From Alphaproteobacteria bacterium (GTDB taxonomy: Bacteria > Pseudomonadota > Alphaproteobacteria > DSM-16000 > Inquilinaceae), in assembly GCA_028277405.1 (NCBI GenBank), contig JANQGH010000026.1, forward strand, positions 62,001 through 126,000: a stretch of DNA of 64,000 nt, read 5' to 3'. Below the pieces are notes generated by a model. It saw nothing but the letters and a program-made list of their open reading frames with translations, was not told the origin of the DNA and made no database searches. Positions 7,890-15,599 of this stretch are shown piece after piece. Numbering within the stretch: position 1 is the first letter of the stretch; the number at the start of each line of letters is the position of its first letter. A program made the translations under genes and the position numbers.

Positions 7890-9065
7890 GTGACCGACCG
7901 CCCATGGACGACCATTCTCGGGCGGCATTTCATCGACGAAGCCCCGGCATCGGACACGCGCGGCATCTCCGATGCCCTGTTCCGGCGCCTGCTGGCCGCC
8001 GATGTGCCGCTGCTGCGCGCCAACATCGCCTTGACCACCCTGCATCCGGAGTTCACCGGGTTCAGCTATCGCTGGACGCGCCAGACCGATGAAACGGTCG
8101 AGGTCGAGGGGCGGCGCATCAGGGTCGAGCACGGGCTTTACGACCGTAGTCCCTACAAGTTGTTCTTCGAGGACGGCTATGCCGGCATCCGTCGCCGGCT
8201 TGAGCGACCGGACGAGTTGAACGATCTCGGCGTGCTCGACGAGATGCGGGCGATGGGCGCCACCGACTACGTTGCCATGGCGACCTCCGCAGGCATCATT
8301 GGTGGCGTCACCGCAACCTGGACGACGGACCGGCCGGGTGGCTTTTCCACGGATGAACTCGTGCTCATTGAGCGCGAGTTGACGGCAACGACCCAGACAC
8401 TCGAAAACCGAAATCTACGAGAGACCACGGTCCATCTGCTCGATACCTATGTCGGGCCACGCGCCGGCGCCCGCATTCTGACCGGCGAAATCGCCCGTGG
8501 CAGCGGCGAAACGCTGGAGGCGGTCATCTGGCTGGTCGATCTGCGCGGCTATACGGCCCTGTCCGACCGGTTGCCGCGCGATCGCCTGATCGCGCTGCTG
8601 AATGCCTACTACGACAAGGTGATATCACCGGTGCAGGCCCGTGGCGGCGAGGTCATCAAGTTCATCGGCGACGGTGTGCTGGCGGTCTTTCCGACCGATA
8701 TCGAGGGCGGTGCCACGGCGGCCTGTGAGGCGGCGATGGCAGCCGCCGACGAGGCAGGGGCGGCAATCGACGCGTGGAATGAAGAGAGGGGTGCGGACCA
8801 GCAGGGTCTCGACATCGGCATCGTCATGCATCTTGGCGATGTCAGCTTTGGCAATGTCGGCGCCGCGCGCAGGCTGGACTTCACCGTGATCGGACCCGCC
8901 GTCAACCTGGCCAGCCGGCTGGAACGGCTCTGCTCCGAGATCGGCGATCGCGTGCTGGTTTCCGGCGCCGTCGCAAAGCATGTGCCCGACCAGGTCGAGC
9001 TGATCGGCGCCCGTCGTCTGCGCGGATTGTCGCGGCCCCAGATGGTTTATCGGCGGCGCCTCTGA
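7890..9065 (+). CDS. Class III adenylate/guanylate cyclase
   Basis: It likely converts ATP to cyclic AMP. The 391-residue protein has an N-terminal region of about 200 residues, probably a sensory (PAS/GAF-like) module without transmembrane segments, then a class III catalytic domain (about 208-391). Metal-binding aspartates are D217 (WLVDLRGYTALS) and D261 (IKFIGDGVLAVF). The purine-specificity pair is K257 and D330 (RRLDFTVIG), which favours ATP over GTP. The transition-state residues N339 and R343 (GPAVNLASRLE) are also present. All catalytic positions are therefore intact. The start is GTG. It is probably soluble and regulated by its N-terminal domain. Confidence 0.88.
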   Translation: MTDRPWTTILGRHFIDEAPASDTRGISDALFRRLLAADVPLLRANIALTTLHPEFTGFSYRWTRQTDETVEVEGRRIRVEHGLYDRSPYKLFFEDGYAGIRRRLERPDELNDLGVLDEMRAMGATDYVAMATSAGIIGGVTATWTTDRPGGFSTDELVLIERELTATTQTLENRNLRETTVHLLDTYVGPRAGARILTGEIARGSGETLEAVIWLVDLRGYTALSDRLPRDRLIALLNAYYDKVISPVQARGGEVIKFIGDGVLAVFPTDIEGGATAACEAAMAAADEAGAAIDAWNEERGADQQGLDIGIVMHLGDVSFGNVGAARRLDFTVIGPAVNLASRLERLCSEIGDRVLVSGAVAKHVPDQVELIGARRLRGLSRPQMVYRRRL

Positions 9066-9140
9066 TCCTCGCCCGCGTTATCCAGCGCACTGTTGCTTCG
9101 CCGAGAGATCGGGTTTTCGGTTTCGATGCCGGAGAGCCGT

Positions 9141-9168
9141 TTGACAGCTCATTGGGCGCTGCTATTAT
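9141..9168 (+). promoter_or_regulatory. Strong sigma70-type promoter of the second TTT operon
   Basis: TTGACA (9141-9146) is a perfect -35. After a 16-bp spacer, TATTAT (9163-9168) matches the -10 consensus at five of six positions. The tctC start is 38 bp downstream of the -10. The downstream end of the -10 overlaps an inverted repeat, so the promoter is likely repressible. Confidence 0.7.
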
Positions 9169-9187
9169 GATATATCACCATATATCA
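9168..9187. promoter_or_regulatory. Inverted-repeat operator candidate for the operon's GntR regulator
   Basis: TGATATAT and ATATATCA are exact inverted copies separated by CACC. The first ten bases (TGATATATCA) are also a palindrome by themselves. The site begins at the last base of the -10 hexamer and covers the expected transcription start. The operon encodes an FCD-type GntR regulator, a family that usually binds short A/T-rich palindromes at its own promoter. The pairing with that protein is inferred. Confidence 0.6.
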
Positions 9188-9206
9188 AGAATGGGGGGAA
9201 CGCGAA

Positions 9207-10181
9207 ATGTCGATAACCAGAGTGACAGCCATCGCTTGCGGCCTCGGCGCGGCGTCGGTTCTGGCCTTGGCGCCAGCCGGTGCGCAGGCTGAATGGCCGG
9301 AGCGGCCGGTCACCATCATCGTGCCAGCCGGCGCCGGCGGCGGCACGGACGCCACCGGCCGATTGTTGGCGTTGGGTTTGGAAGAACAGTTCGGACAGCC
9401 GTTCAACGTGGTCAACCAGGGCCAGGGCGGCGGGGTGGTTGGCTTTACCAGCATCACGACAGCCGAACCCGACGGCTACACGCTGGGTGTGATCTACAAT
9501 TTCGCCCATTACCGGCCGATGGGGCAAGGCGACTTCGATGTCGATGACATGACGCCGATCGCCCAATACAACTTCGATCCGGCCGGGTTCAACGTTCCGT
9601 CTGATTCCCAATGGGAAACGATCAGCCAGGCACTGGACGACATCAAGGCGGACCCTGGGGCATACAACATCGCCTGCGGCGGAGGGTGTGGCGGGTCTTG
9701 GCCGATCGCCCTGGCCACCTTGTTGCGCGAATGGGATGTCGATCTCAGCGAGGTCCAGATGATCTCCGGCCAGGGTGCCGCCGCCGCCCTTCAGGAGATG
9801 GTCGCCGGCGGCTTTGATGTCGTGCCTAGTTCAGTGCCGGAGGCCGGTCCGCTGATCGAGTCGGGTCTGGTCGACGGGCTGGCGGTGTTCGGCACTGAGC
9901 GATTGGAGGCCTTTCCCGATATCCCGACGCTGCAGGAAGAGACCGGATTGGACCTCGAACTCGGCGCCTGGCGCGGTCTTGTCGGCCCCGCGGGACTGCC
10001 GGACGACATTGCCGCACAGCTTTCGGCGGCCATGGAGGAGATCTACAACAGTGAGGCGTTCCAGACGGCGATGACCTCGCGTGGCTTCGGTCTGCGCTGG
10101 CGTGATGCGGAGGATTTCGAGACCTTCATGCTGTCGGAACAAGACAGCGTTCGTCAGCTGATCAGCACGCTCGGCTTCTAG
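9207..10181 (+). CDS. Tripartite tricarboxylate transporter substrate-binding protein (TctC/Bug family), second system
   Basis: Periplasmic receptor of the second TTT system. The 324-residue protein has a signal peptide (about 1-28, ending GAQA before EWPERPVTII) and the family opening RPVTIIVPAGAGGGTDATGR. This is followed by FNVVNQGQGGGVVGFTSI. A GGGGGGAACGCGAA ribosome-binding region precedes the ATG. Unlike the first receptor, the ligand-contact strand contains an unusual cysteine pair in IACGGGCGGSW, which could form a disulfide in the periplasm. The two receptors are clearly divergent and probably bind different ligands. Confidence 0.9.
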   Translation: MSITRVTAIACGLGAASVLALAPAGAQAEWPERPVTIIVPAGAGGGTDATGRLLALGLEEQFGQPFNVVNQGQGGGVVGFTSITTAEPDGYTLGVIYNFAHYRPMGQGDFDVDDMTPIAQYNFDPAGFNVPSDSQWETISQALDDIKADPGAYNIACGGGCGGSWPIALATLLREWDVDLSEVQMISGQGAAAALQEMVAGGFDVVPSSVPEAGPLIESGLVDGLAVFGTERLEAFPDIPTLQEETGLDLELGAWRGLVGPAGLPDDIAAQLSAAMEEIYNSEAFQTAMTSRGFGLRWRDAEDFETFMLSEQDSVRQLISTLGF

Positions 10182-10212
10182 ATCGGACAGCGTCGGGACG
10201 ACGAGGCCGCCA

Positions 10213-10728
10213 ATGCGGTGGCTTAGGCATACGCGGGCCACCGGCATTGGCTTCATTCTGCTGGGCCTCGTCGTGCTGGCGCTGTCCCTGGGGTTGGAGG
10301 GACCGCGCCACATGGCTTACGGTCCGGGCCTGTTTCCGTCTGCTCTCGGCATCTTGATGGCGCTCGCCGGGCTGGTGGTCGCCCTCAGCCGGAACAGCGG
10401 TGCGCCGGAGGCATCCGTCGACCCGGAACCTGCAGCCGACGCGCCGCCATCGGACAGTCAACCGTCGCGTGACCGGATTGCGGCGTTTGCGGTATTCGCG
10501 ATCGCGCCCTTCGTCTTTGCGTTCGTGCTGCCCATCCTCGGCTTTTTGATCGCAACGCCGGTCCTGATCGCGATTTTGGCCATGGTCTCCGGTGCCCGCT
10601 GGCCGACAGCGGTTGCGACCGGCGTGGTCAGCACCGTGCTGCTCCAGACAATCTTCCAACAGGTGATGCGTGTACCGCTGCCCTGGGGCCTGCTTGAGCG
10701 CTATGCCGGCGTCCTGACATGGATGTAA
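10213..10728 (+). CDS. TTT small membrane subunit (TctB family), second system
   Basis: This 171-residue integral membrane protein has four hydrophobic segments (about 11-30, 40-60, 88-110 and 112-145). The loop YGPGLFPSALGILMALAGLV is the TctB hallmark, matching GLLPMILG in the first system. A proline/acid-rich cytoplasmic linker lies at about 62-85. It follows tctC by 31 bp and overlaps tctA by 10 bp, so it belongs to the same transcript. No intercistronic hairpin comparable to that of the first TTT operon is seen here. Confidence 0.85.
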   Translation: MRWLRHTRATGIGFILLGLVVLALSLGLEGPRHMAYGPGLFPSALGILMALAGLVVALSRNSGAPEASVDPEPAADAPPSDSQPSRDRIAAFAVFAIAPFVFAFVLPILGFLIATPVLIAILAMVSGARWPTAVATGVVSTVLLQTIFQQVMRVPLPWGLLERYAGVLTWM

Positions 10729-12218
10729 TCGTCCAAGCGGCGGCGCTTCTAGCCGACCCCTACGTGATACTGGTCATGGTCGCCGCTTCGATCTACGGGC
10801 TGGCGGTCGGGTCGGTTCCGGGCCTGACGGCGACCATGGCGGTAGCCCTGATCATCCCGATCACGTTTTTCATGGACCCGATACCGGCGCTGGCGGCGGT
10901 CATGAGCCTTTCGGCGATGGCGATCTTCGCTGGCGACCTGCCGGGCGCGCTGCTGCGCATCCCCGGCACGCCGGCCTCGGCAGCCTACGCCGATGAGGCT
11001 TACGCCATGACCCGCAAGGGTCAGGCGGGACTGGCGCTTGGCGTCGGCTTGGTCTGTTCGTCGATCGGTGGCCTCGTCGGGGCAGTCGTGCTGATCGCCG
11101 CCGCCCCGTGGCTGGCGCGGATCGCGCTGCAGTTTTCCAGCTATGAGAAGTTCTGGCTGGCCTGCCTCGGCCTGCTGGCGGCGATCGCGGTCAGCCAGCG
11201 CAGTTGGATGAAGGGTTTCCTGTCGTTGCTGCTGGGGCTCACGATCGCGCAGATCGGGCTCGATCCCGTGTCCGGGCTGATGCGTTTCACCTTCGGCTTC
11301 AGCGACCTGGCGGGTGGCCTGGGCTTTATTCCGGTACTCATTGGCTTCTTCGCGGTCCCGGAACTGTTGCGCTACGCGCTTGGCCGAGGCCCGACCCCGA
11401 CCGTCAAGTCCCAGCCGGCGCGCCGACTGTTCTCTGGTGTCGGCAGGGAACTCGTGAGGCAACGGGGCGGCATTGCGCGCGGGTCGGTCATCGGCACGGT
11501 GATCGGCTCGATACCAGGGGCCGGGGCGGATATTGCCGCCTATGTCAGCTATGCGGTGGCGCGCCGCCTGTCGCCGCGCCGTGACCGCTTCGGCACCGGC
11601 GTGCCGGACGGGATCGCCAGCGCGTCGGCCGCCAACAACAGTTCAATCGGCGGGGCGCTGGTTCCAGCGACGGTCTTTGGCATCCCTGGCGACAGCTTGA
11701 CGGCCATCATCATCGGCGTTCTGTTCCTTAAGGGACTGAACCCCGGTCCCACCGTGTTCCTGGTAAACCCGGAACTGATCACCGCAGTGTTTTTGGCCTT
11801 CTTGCTGGCGAATGTCATGATCGTTCCCTTCGGCTTTGCCGCCATTGCCGGCTTTCAGTATGTCTTGCGGGTGCCGCGATCGGTCTTGATGCCGGTCATC
11901 CTCGGGTTTTGCATGGTTGGCGCGTTCGCTGTTGAAAACACGGTCTTCGCCATTTTGACCATGGCCGCCATGGGGCTGGTCGCGTTCGTGTTGGAGGAGA
12001 ATGACTATCCGTTGGCACCGGCGATATTGGGCTTGGTCATTGGCCCGATGCTTGAGGAGAACTTGCTGCTGTCCCTGACTCGCGCCCGCGGAAATCTGTT
12101 CGCCTTTGTCGAGCGTCCCGTTTCGATGGGCCTGGCAATCGTCGTGATCGGACTATGCCTCGTGCCCTTGGCCCTGTTCTTGGCAAGGCGGCTGCGTCAT
12201 TCGGACGGGCGGTCATGA
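10719..12218 (+). CDS. TTT large permease (TctA family), second system
   Basis: This 499-residue polytopic permease carries the duplicated TctA signatures. The first half has GSVPGLTATMAVALIIPITF and LLRIPGTPASAAYADEAYAM. The second half has GSIPGAGADIAAYVSYAVAR and ATVFGIPGDSLTAIIIGVLF. About twelve hydrophobic segments span the chain. It probably couples substrate import to an ion gradient together with TctB and the periplasmic receptor. Its ATG overlaps tctB, and the GntR gene overlaps its stop (ATGA). Confidence 0.92.
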   Translation: MDVIVQAAALLADPYVILVMVAASIYGLAVGSVPGLTATMAVALIIPITFFMDPIPALAAVMSLSAMAIFAGDLPGALLRIPGTPASAAYADEAYAMTRKGQAGLALGVGLVCSSIGGLVGAVVLIAAAPWLARIALQFSSYEKFWLACLGLLAAIAVSQRSWMKGFLSLLLGLTIAQIGLDPVSGLMRFTFGFSDLAGGLGFIPVLIGFFAVPELLRYALGRGPTPTVKSQPARRLFSGVGRELVRQRGGIARGSVIGTVIGSIPGAGADIAAYVSYAVARRLSPRRDRFGTGVPDGIASASAANNSSIGGALVPATVFGIPGDSLTAIIIGVLFLKGLNPGPTVFLVNPELITAVFLAFLLANVMIVPFGFAAIAGFQYVLRVPRSVLMPVILGFCMVGAFAVENTVFAILTMAAMGLVAFVLEENDYPLAPAILGLVIGPMLEENLLLSLTRARGNLFAFVERPVSMGLAIVVIGLCLVPLALFLARRLRHSDGRS

Positions 12219-12904
12219 CCATCGCCTGGCTGGACACCGCCGCAACCGACAGTCTGGCGGATACTGCCTATCGCCGGATCGAGGAGGACATCGTCACATT
12301 GCGCCTGGCGCCTGGTGCGATGACCACCGAGCAGCAACTGTGCGCCGCGCTGGGCATGGGCCGGACGCCCGTGCGCGAGGCGCTGTTGCGGTTGGCGGAG
12401 GGCTATCTGGCGCGGATCGTGGCCAGAAAGGGCGTGCTGATCCGGCCTATCGAAGTCGACTATGCGCTAATGACGATCGAGATCCGCCGTCTGGTCGAGC
12501 ATCTGGTCGTGCGCCGCGCGGTGCAGCATGCCGACGAGGTCGAACGGGCGCAGCTGATGGAGATGGCGCCGCTGATGGGCGAGGCAGCGGCCGCGCCCGA
12601 CGTGCACCGGTTCATGCGGCTTGACGATGCCTTCAATCGGCTGGTCGCAAGGGCAGCACGGCACGAGGTGGCGGCCCGCACGATCGTACCGCTGCACAGC
12701 GTCAGCCGGCGCATCGGGTTCGTGCTGGCCGGCGGGGACGGGCACGGACTCGACGAGACCGGCGGCTGGCATGCCCGCCTGATGCTGGCGATCGCCTCTG
12801 GAGACGCGTCCGAGGCCGCGGCGTCGCTCGATCGGTTGCTGGATATGTCGGCCGAAATAGCGCGCAGGGTGGGTGCACTGCAGGCGCGGAGCGTGGCCTC
12901 GTGA
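12215..12904 (+). CDS. GntR family transcriptional regulator (FCD subfamily)
   Basis: This 229-residue regulator begins at the ATG overlapping the tctA stop; an upstream in-frame start would add 20 residues without family similarity. The winged helix lies at about 15-80, with the GntR recognition motif ALGMGRTPVREALLRLAEG. The C-terminal FCD domain binds carboxylate effectors, often through a metal. Here the usual D-x-x-F-H becomes DDAFN, and the last metal histidine is not evident, whereas GWHARLMLAIASGD is retained, so metal binding may be altered. It likely represses the operon through the inverted repeat at 9168-9187, relieved by the transported acid; this is inferred. Confidence 0.88.
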   Translation: MTIAWLDTAATDSLADTAYRRIEEDIVTLRLAPGAMTTEQQLCAALGMGRTPVREALLRLAEGYLARIVARKGVLIRPIEVDYALMTIEIRRLVEHLVVRRAVQHADEVERAQLMEMAPLMGEAAAAPDVHRFMRLDDAFNRLVARAARHEVAARTIVPLHSVSRRIGFVLAGGDGHGLDETGGWHARLMLAIASGDASEAAASLDRLLDMSAEIARRVGALQARSVAS

Positions 12905-13890
12905 TCGCCATCGTTGCCTATGGCAGCCCGGTCGCGGGCCGTGCCTCGTGGTTGGCTGACGCGCTGGGCGACGGCTTTTCCGTTACAACGTTGGACTATG
13001 CGGCTGACAGCGCGCAAAAGCACCTGGCACTGGCCAACGCCGACGGCGTCGTGACCGTCCGATGGCACGCCGGGCTGGGGGACGCGGGCAACGTCCGGCT
13101 TGTTCAGGTTCCGGGCGTCGGTTGCGACGAGATCGAAGTCGGCGCGTTGCCGGCAAACGCCACCCTATGCAATGTGCGCGGCCACGGCGCCGGCACCGCG
13201 GAATATGTCGTCCTGCAGCTGCTCGAATGGTGTCATGGCTTGGGCGCGGCGGAGGCCGACTTCCGTGCCGGTTCGTGGCAGAGGTCCAGCCGGTTTGGCG
13301 CACCGCCGCATCGCGAGTTGTGCGGCGCGACCGTGGGCATCATCGGCTATGGCGAGATCGGTCGTGCCGTCGCCGAACGTCTGTCACCCTTCGGCGTGCG
13401 GCTGCTGGCGGCAAACCGATCGCGCATTTCCGACGAGACGATTTCCGGCTGGTTCGGGCTGGACCAGTTGGCCGAGATGTTGGCGGCCTGCGATTTCGCC
13501 GTGCTGGCAATTCCGCTTGTCGAGGCAACCCACAGCCTGATCGGCGAGCCGGAACTCAATGCGCTCGGCGCGGACGGCGTCTTGGTCAACATCGCTCGCG
13601 GGCCGGTCGTCGACGAAACGGCCCTGTGGAACGCACTCCGTAACCGCGGGTTGGGTGGCGCGGTCTTGGACGTCTGGTACCAATATCCAGACGAGGAGAC
13701 ACCGCGCCGTCGTCCATCGAGATTTCCGTTCCAGGACCTGCCAAACGTCCGCATGACGCCTCATATCGCCGGCTGGACCGACGGCACCGTGGCACGGCGA
13801 TGGTTGGACATCGCCGAAAACTGCCGCCGACTGGCCACGGGTCGGCCGTTTCTCAATGTCGTGAGGCGAGCGCCCGGTCACGTTCCTTAG
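12901..13890 (+). CDS. D-isomer-specific 2-hydroxyacid dehydrogenase family protein
   Basis: This NAD(P)-dependent oxidoreductase probably interconverts a 2-hydroxyacid and its 2-oxoacid. In the 329-residue protein the Rossmann fingerprint is VGIIGYGEIGRAVAERL, the substrate arginine lies in VNIARGPVVDETALW, and the catalytic histidine is in MTPHIAGWTDGT. These are the standard elements of the family. The GTG start overlaps the gntR stop (GTGA), making it the last gene of the second TTT operon. This suggests that the imported compound is, or is converted to, a 2-hydroxy or 2-oxo acid. The precise substrate is unknown. Confidence 0.85.
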   Translation: MIAIVAYGSPVAGRASWLADALGDGFSVTTLDYAADSAQKHLALANADGVVTVRWHAGLGDAGNVRLVQVPGVGCDEIEVGALPANATLCNVRGHGAGTAEYVVLQLLEWCHGLGAAEADFRAGSWQRSSRFGAPPHRELCGATVGIIGYGEIGRAVAERLSPFGVRLLAANRSRISDETISGWFGLDQLAEMLAACDFAVLAIPLVEATHSLIGEPELNALGADGVLVNIARGPVVDETALWNALRNRGLGGAVLDVWYQYPDEETPRRRPSRFPFQDLPNVRMTPHIAGWTDGTVARRWLDIAENCRRLATGRPFLNVVRRAPGHVP

Positions 13891-14002
13891 AAGCTTTTTG
13901 TCAGCACCGTCCTGTGATCTTGCGACGGGTTTTCCGACTACCTCCGTTGAAAGGGCTATCGGCATGGCGTGGAGCCGTGCTTGCCCCCAACGGAGTGGAC
14001 TA

Positions 14003-14470
14003 ATGAAACGTACTTTGATCCTGGCGACTTTGATCGGATCCGTGGCCGTCGGCGGTGTCGCCCTGGCCCAGGGCGACGGCGACCGCGACGGTCATCGTCA
14101 CGGCCATCGCGGTTCCGCGGAAGATCGCGTGACAATGCTGATGGAGCGATTTGACACCAATGGCGACGGCCAGATCACGGTCGAGGAAATTGAGGCCTTG
14201 CGCACGGCCCGCTTCAACGAGGCGGATACCAACAGCGACGGCGTGATCGACGCGTCGGAGTTTCAGGCCGCCGCCGAGGCGCGCGCGGCCGAGCGGATGG
14301 CCGAGCGGGCGGCGGAGATGTTCGCCCGTATCGATCAGGATGGCGACGGCCAGCTCACCCAGGACGATCTGGGCGGCCGCGAAGGCAGGATGTTCGAGCA
14401 TGCCGACGAAAACGGCGACGGGGTCCTGACCGAAGATGAACTGCTTAACGCACGCCCCCCTCGGCGGTAG
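14003..14470 (+). CDS. Secreted EF-hand calcium-binding protein
   Basis: This 155-residue protein has a signal peptide (about 1-22, ending ALA) and a short His/Asp-rich stretch (DGDRDGHRHGHRG). Four EF-hand loops follow at 51-62, 75-86, 111-122 and 135-146. Each loop has the D-x-[ND]-x-D-G pattern and an acidic residue at position 12, so all four could bind calcium. The loops form two pairs separated by an Ala/Glu-rich helix. The ATG at 14003 is preceded by GGAG. It lies just upstream of the ECF sigma factor set in the same direction and may be part of that regulon. Confidence 0.85.
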   Translation: MKRTLILATLIGSVAVGGVALAQGDGDRDGHRHGHRGSAEDRVTMLMERFDTNGDGQITVEEIEALRTARFNEADTNSDGVIDASEFQAAAEARAAERMAERAAEMFARIDQDGDGQLTQDDLGGREGRMFEHADENGDGVLTEDELLNARPPRR

Positions 14471-14484
14471 GCTGTCATCTTTGC

Positions 14485-14510
14485 GCGGGGGCGGCTTCGG
14501 CCGTCCCCGC
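14485..14510 (+). other. Perfect hairpin with a UUCG tetraloop between the EF-hand and sigma genes
   Basis: The 11-base arms at 14485-14495 and 14500-14510 pair completely (one G-U) around the loop TTCG, the classic extra-stable RNA tetraloop. There is no T-tract, so it is more likely a transcript-stabilising or processing hairpin than an intrinsic terminator. It starts 15 bp after the EF-hand stop. Confidence 0.6.
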
Positions 14511-14544
14511 CATCCCGGGCGGAAGGCCACAGGCGAGGTCTGGA

Positions 14545-15111
14545 TTGGATCGACAGCCGTCCGACGACGTGCTGATGGGCCGGATCGCCGCGGGCGATGC
14601 ACCGGCCTTTCGCCTGTTGCTGGACCGGCATCTGGCGGCCGTGACGGCCTTTTGCTATCGCCAATTGGGCGACCGGTCAGAGGCCGAAGACGCCGCGCAG
14701 GACACGTTCCTGAAGGTCTGGCAGGCGGCCTCCGGCTGGAAGCCGGAGGCCAAGCCGACGACCTGGATTTATCGCATTGCGGTAAACCAATGCATCGATC
14801 GGCACCGCAAACGCCGGCCGCAGACCGACTTGGACGCGGCCGCCGATGTGGCCAGCGCCGATCCAAACCCGGAGCAGGCGGCGACCCGCGCCGATCTGGA
14901 TCGGAAGGTGCGCACCGCCATGGAGGCGCTGCCGGAACGCCAAAGGCTGGCATTGGTGCTGTGCCACTATCAGGGTCTGAGCCAGGCCGAGGCTGCCGAG
15001 ATCCTGGGTACGGGGGTAGGGGCTGTCGAATCGTTGCTGGGTCGGGCGCGGCGCGAGTTGAAGAAGCTGCTTGCGGCTGATATTGCGCAGATGAAGGAGA
15101 AGGTCGCATGA
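14545..15111 (+). CDS. ECF-type RNA polymerase sigma factor
   Basis: This 188-residue sigma factor has only regions 2 and 4. Region 2 (about 20-90) includes AFCYRQLGDRSEAEDAAQDT and the promoter-melting motif TTWIYRIAVN, followed by a basic stretch DRHRKRR. Region 4 (about 120-175) includes ALPERQRLALVLCHYQGLSQ and the helix-turn-helix SQAEAAEILGTGVGAVESLL. The TTG at 14545 is the best start because it restores the family opening DDVLMGRIAAGDAPAF; the next ATG (residue 11) would shorten region 2. It overlaps the following anti-sigma-like gene by ATGA. It probably directs a small envelope or metal-response regulon. Confidence 0.88.
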   Translation: MDRQPSDDVLMGRIAAGDAPAFRLLLDRHLAAVTAFCYRQLGDRSEAEDAAQDTFLKVWQAASGWKPEAKPTTWIYRIAVNQCIDRHRKRRPQTDLDAAADVASADPNPEQAATRADLDRKVRTAMEALPERQRLALVLCHYQGLSQAEAAEILGTGVGAVESLLGRARRELKKLLAADIAQMKEKVA

Positions 15112-15599
15112 ACGCGGATGGCAAGGATCGGACGGAGTTGGGCCCGACCGGCGCGCCCGACGGACGCGGCGGCCATCGGATCGTTGACTGGCTGGACCGG
15201 TGGGGGGCTGATCTGGCGGCCTGGCCGGACCAGGCGGCCGCCAGCGAGGCGCGCGGTATGATCGACCGGGACCCCATTGCGCAGGCCCATTGGGCCGAGG
15301 CCCGTGCGCTTGACGGATTGTTGGACACGGCTGCCGTCCCTGAACCGAGCGCCGATTTGGCCGATAGGATCCTTGCCAGGGCGGTGGCCACGCCCCCGCC
15401 TGACAATGTCGTATCGCTTGCGGGCACCGGCCGCCGCCGGCGGCTGGGGTGGCCGTCGCTCGCCCTGGCCGCGTCCCTGGTGATGGGGCTTGTGGTCGGT
15501 GTCGGCGTGTCGCCGGACACGTTCGACGGTTGGCTGGGCGGCACGACAGTCTACGCCGCCGACTATCTCGGTTTCGGTTCGGTGGAGGTTGTTGAATGA
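15108..15599 (+). CDS. Membrane protein, putative anti-sigma factor
   Basis: This 163-residue protein has a cytoplasmic N-terminal domain (about 1-112), one transmembrane helix (about 114-134) and a short exported tail. The motif DRWGADLAAWPDQAAASEA matches the 'YGADPARWP' element seen in proteins encoded next to ECF sigma genes in alphaproteobacteria. It is translationally coupled to the sigma gene before it and the metal-sensor-like gene after it (ATGA overlap on both sides). I infer that it holds the sigma factor at the membrane. No zinc-binding H-x3-C-x2-C motif is present, so it is not a ZAS-type anti-sigma factor. Confidence 0.6.
   Translation: MNADGKDRTELGPTGAPDGRGGHRIVDWLDRWGADLAAWPDQAAASEARGMIDRDPIAQAHWAEARALDGLLDTAAVPEPSADLADRILARAVATPPPDNVVSLAGTGRRRRLGWPSLALAASLVMGLVVGVGVSPDTFDGWLGGTTVYAADYLGFGSVEVVE

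Noticed and set aside
14000..15544. Long open frame on the minus strand opposite the EF-hand and sigma genes (514 codons)
   Set aside because: Arg/Pro/Ser-rich composition without any domain, exactly antisense to genes with clear family motifs; a G+C-rich shadow frame.
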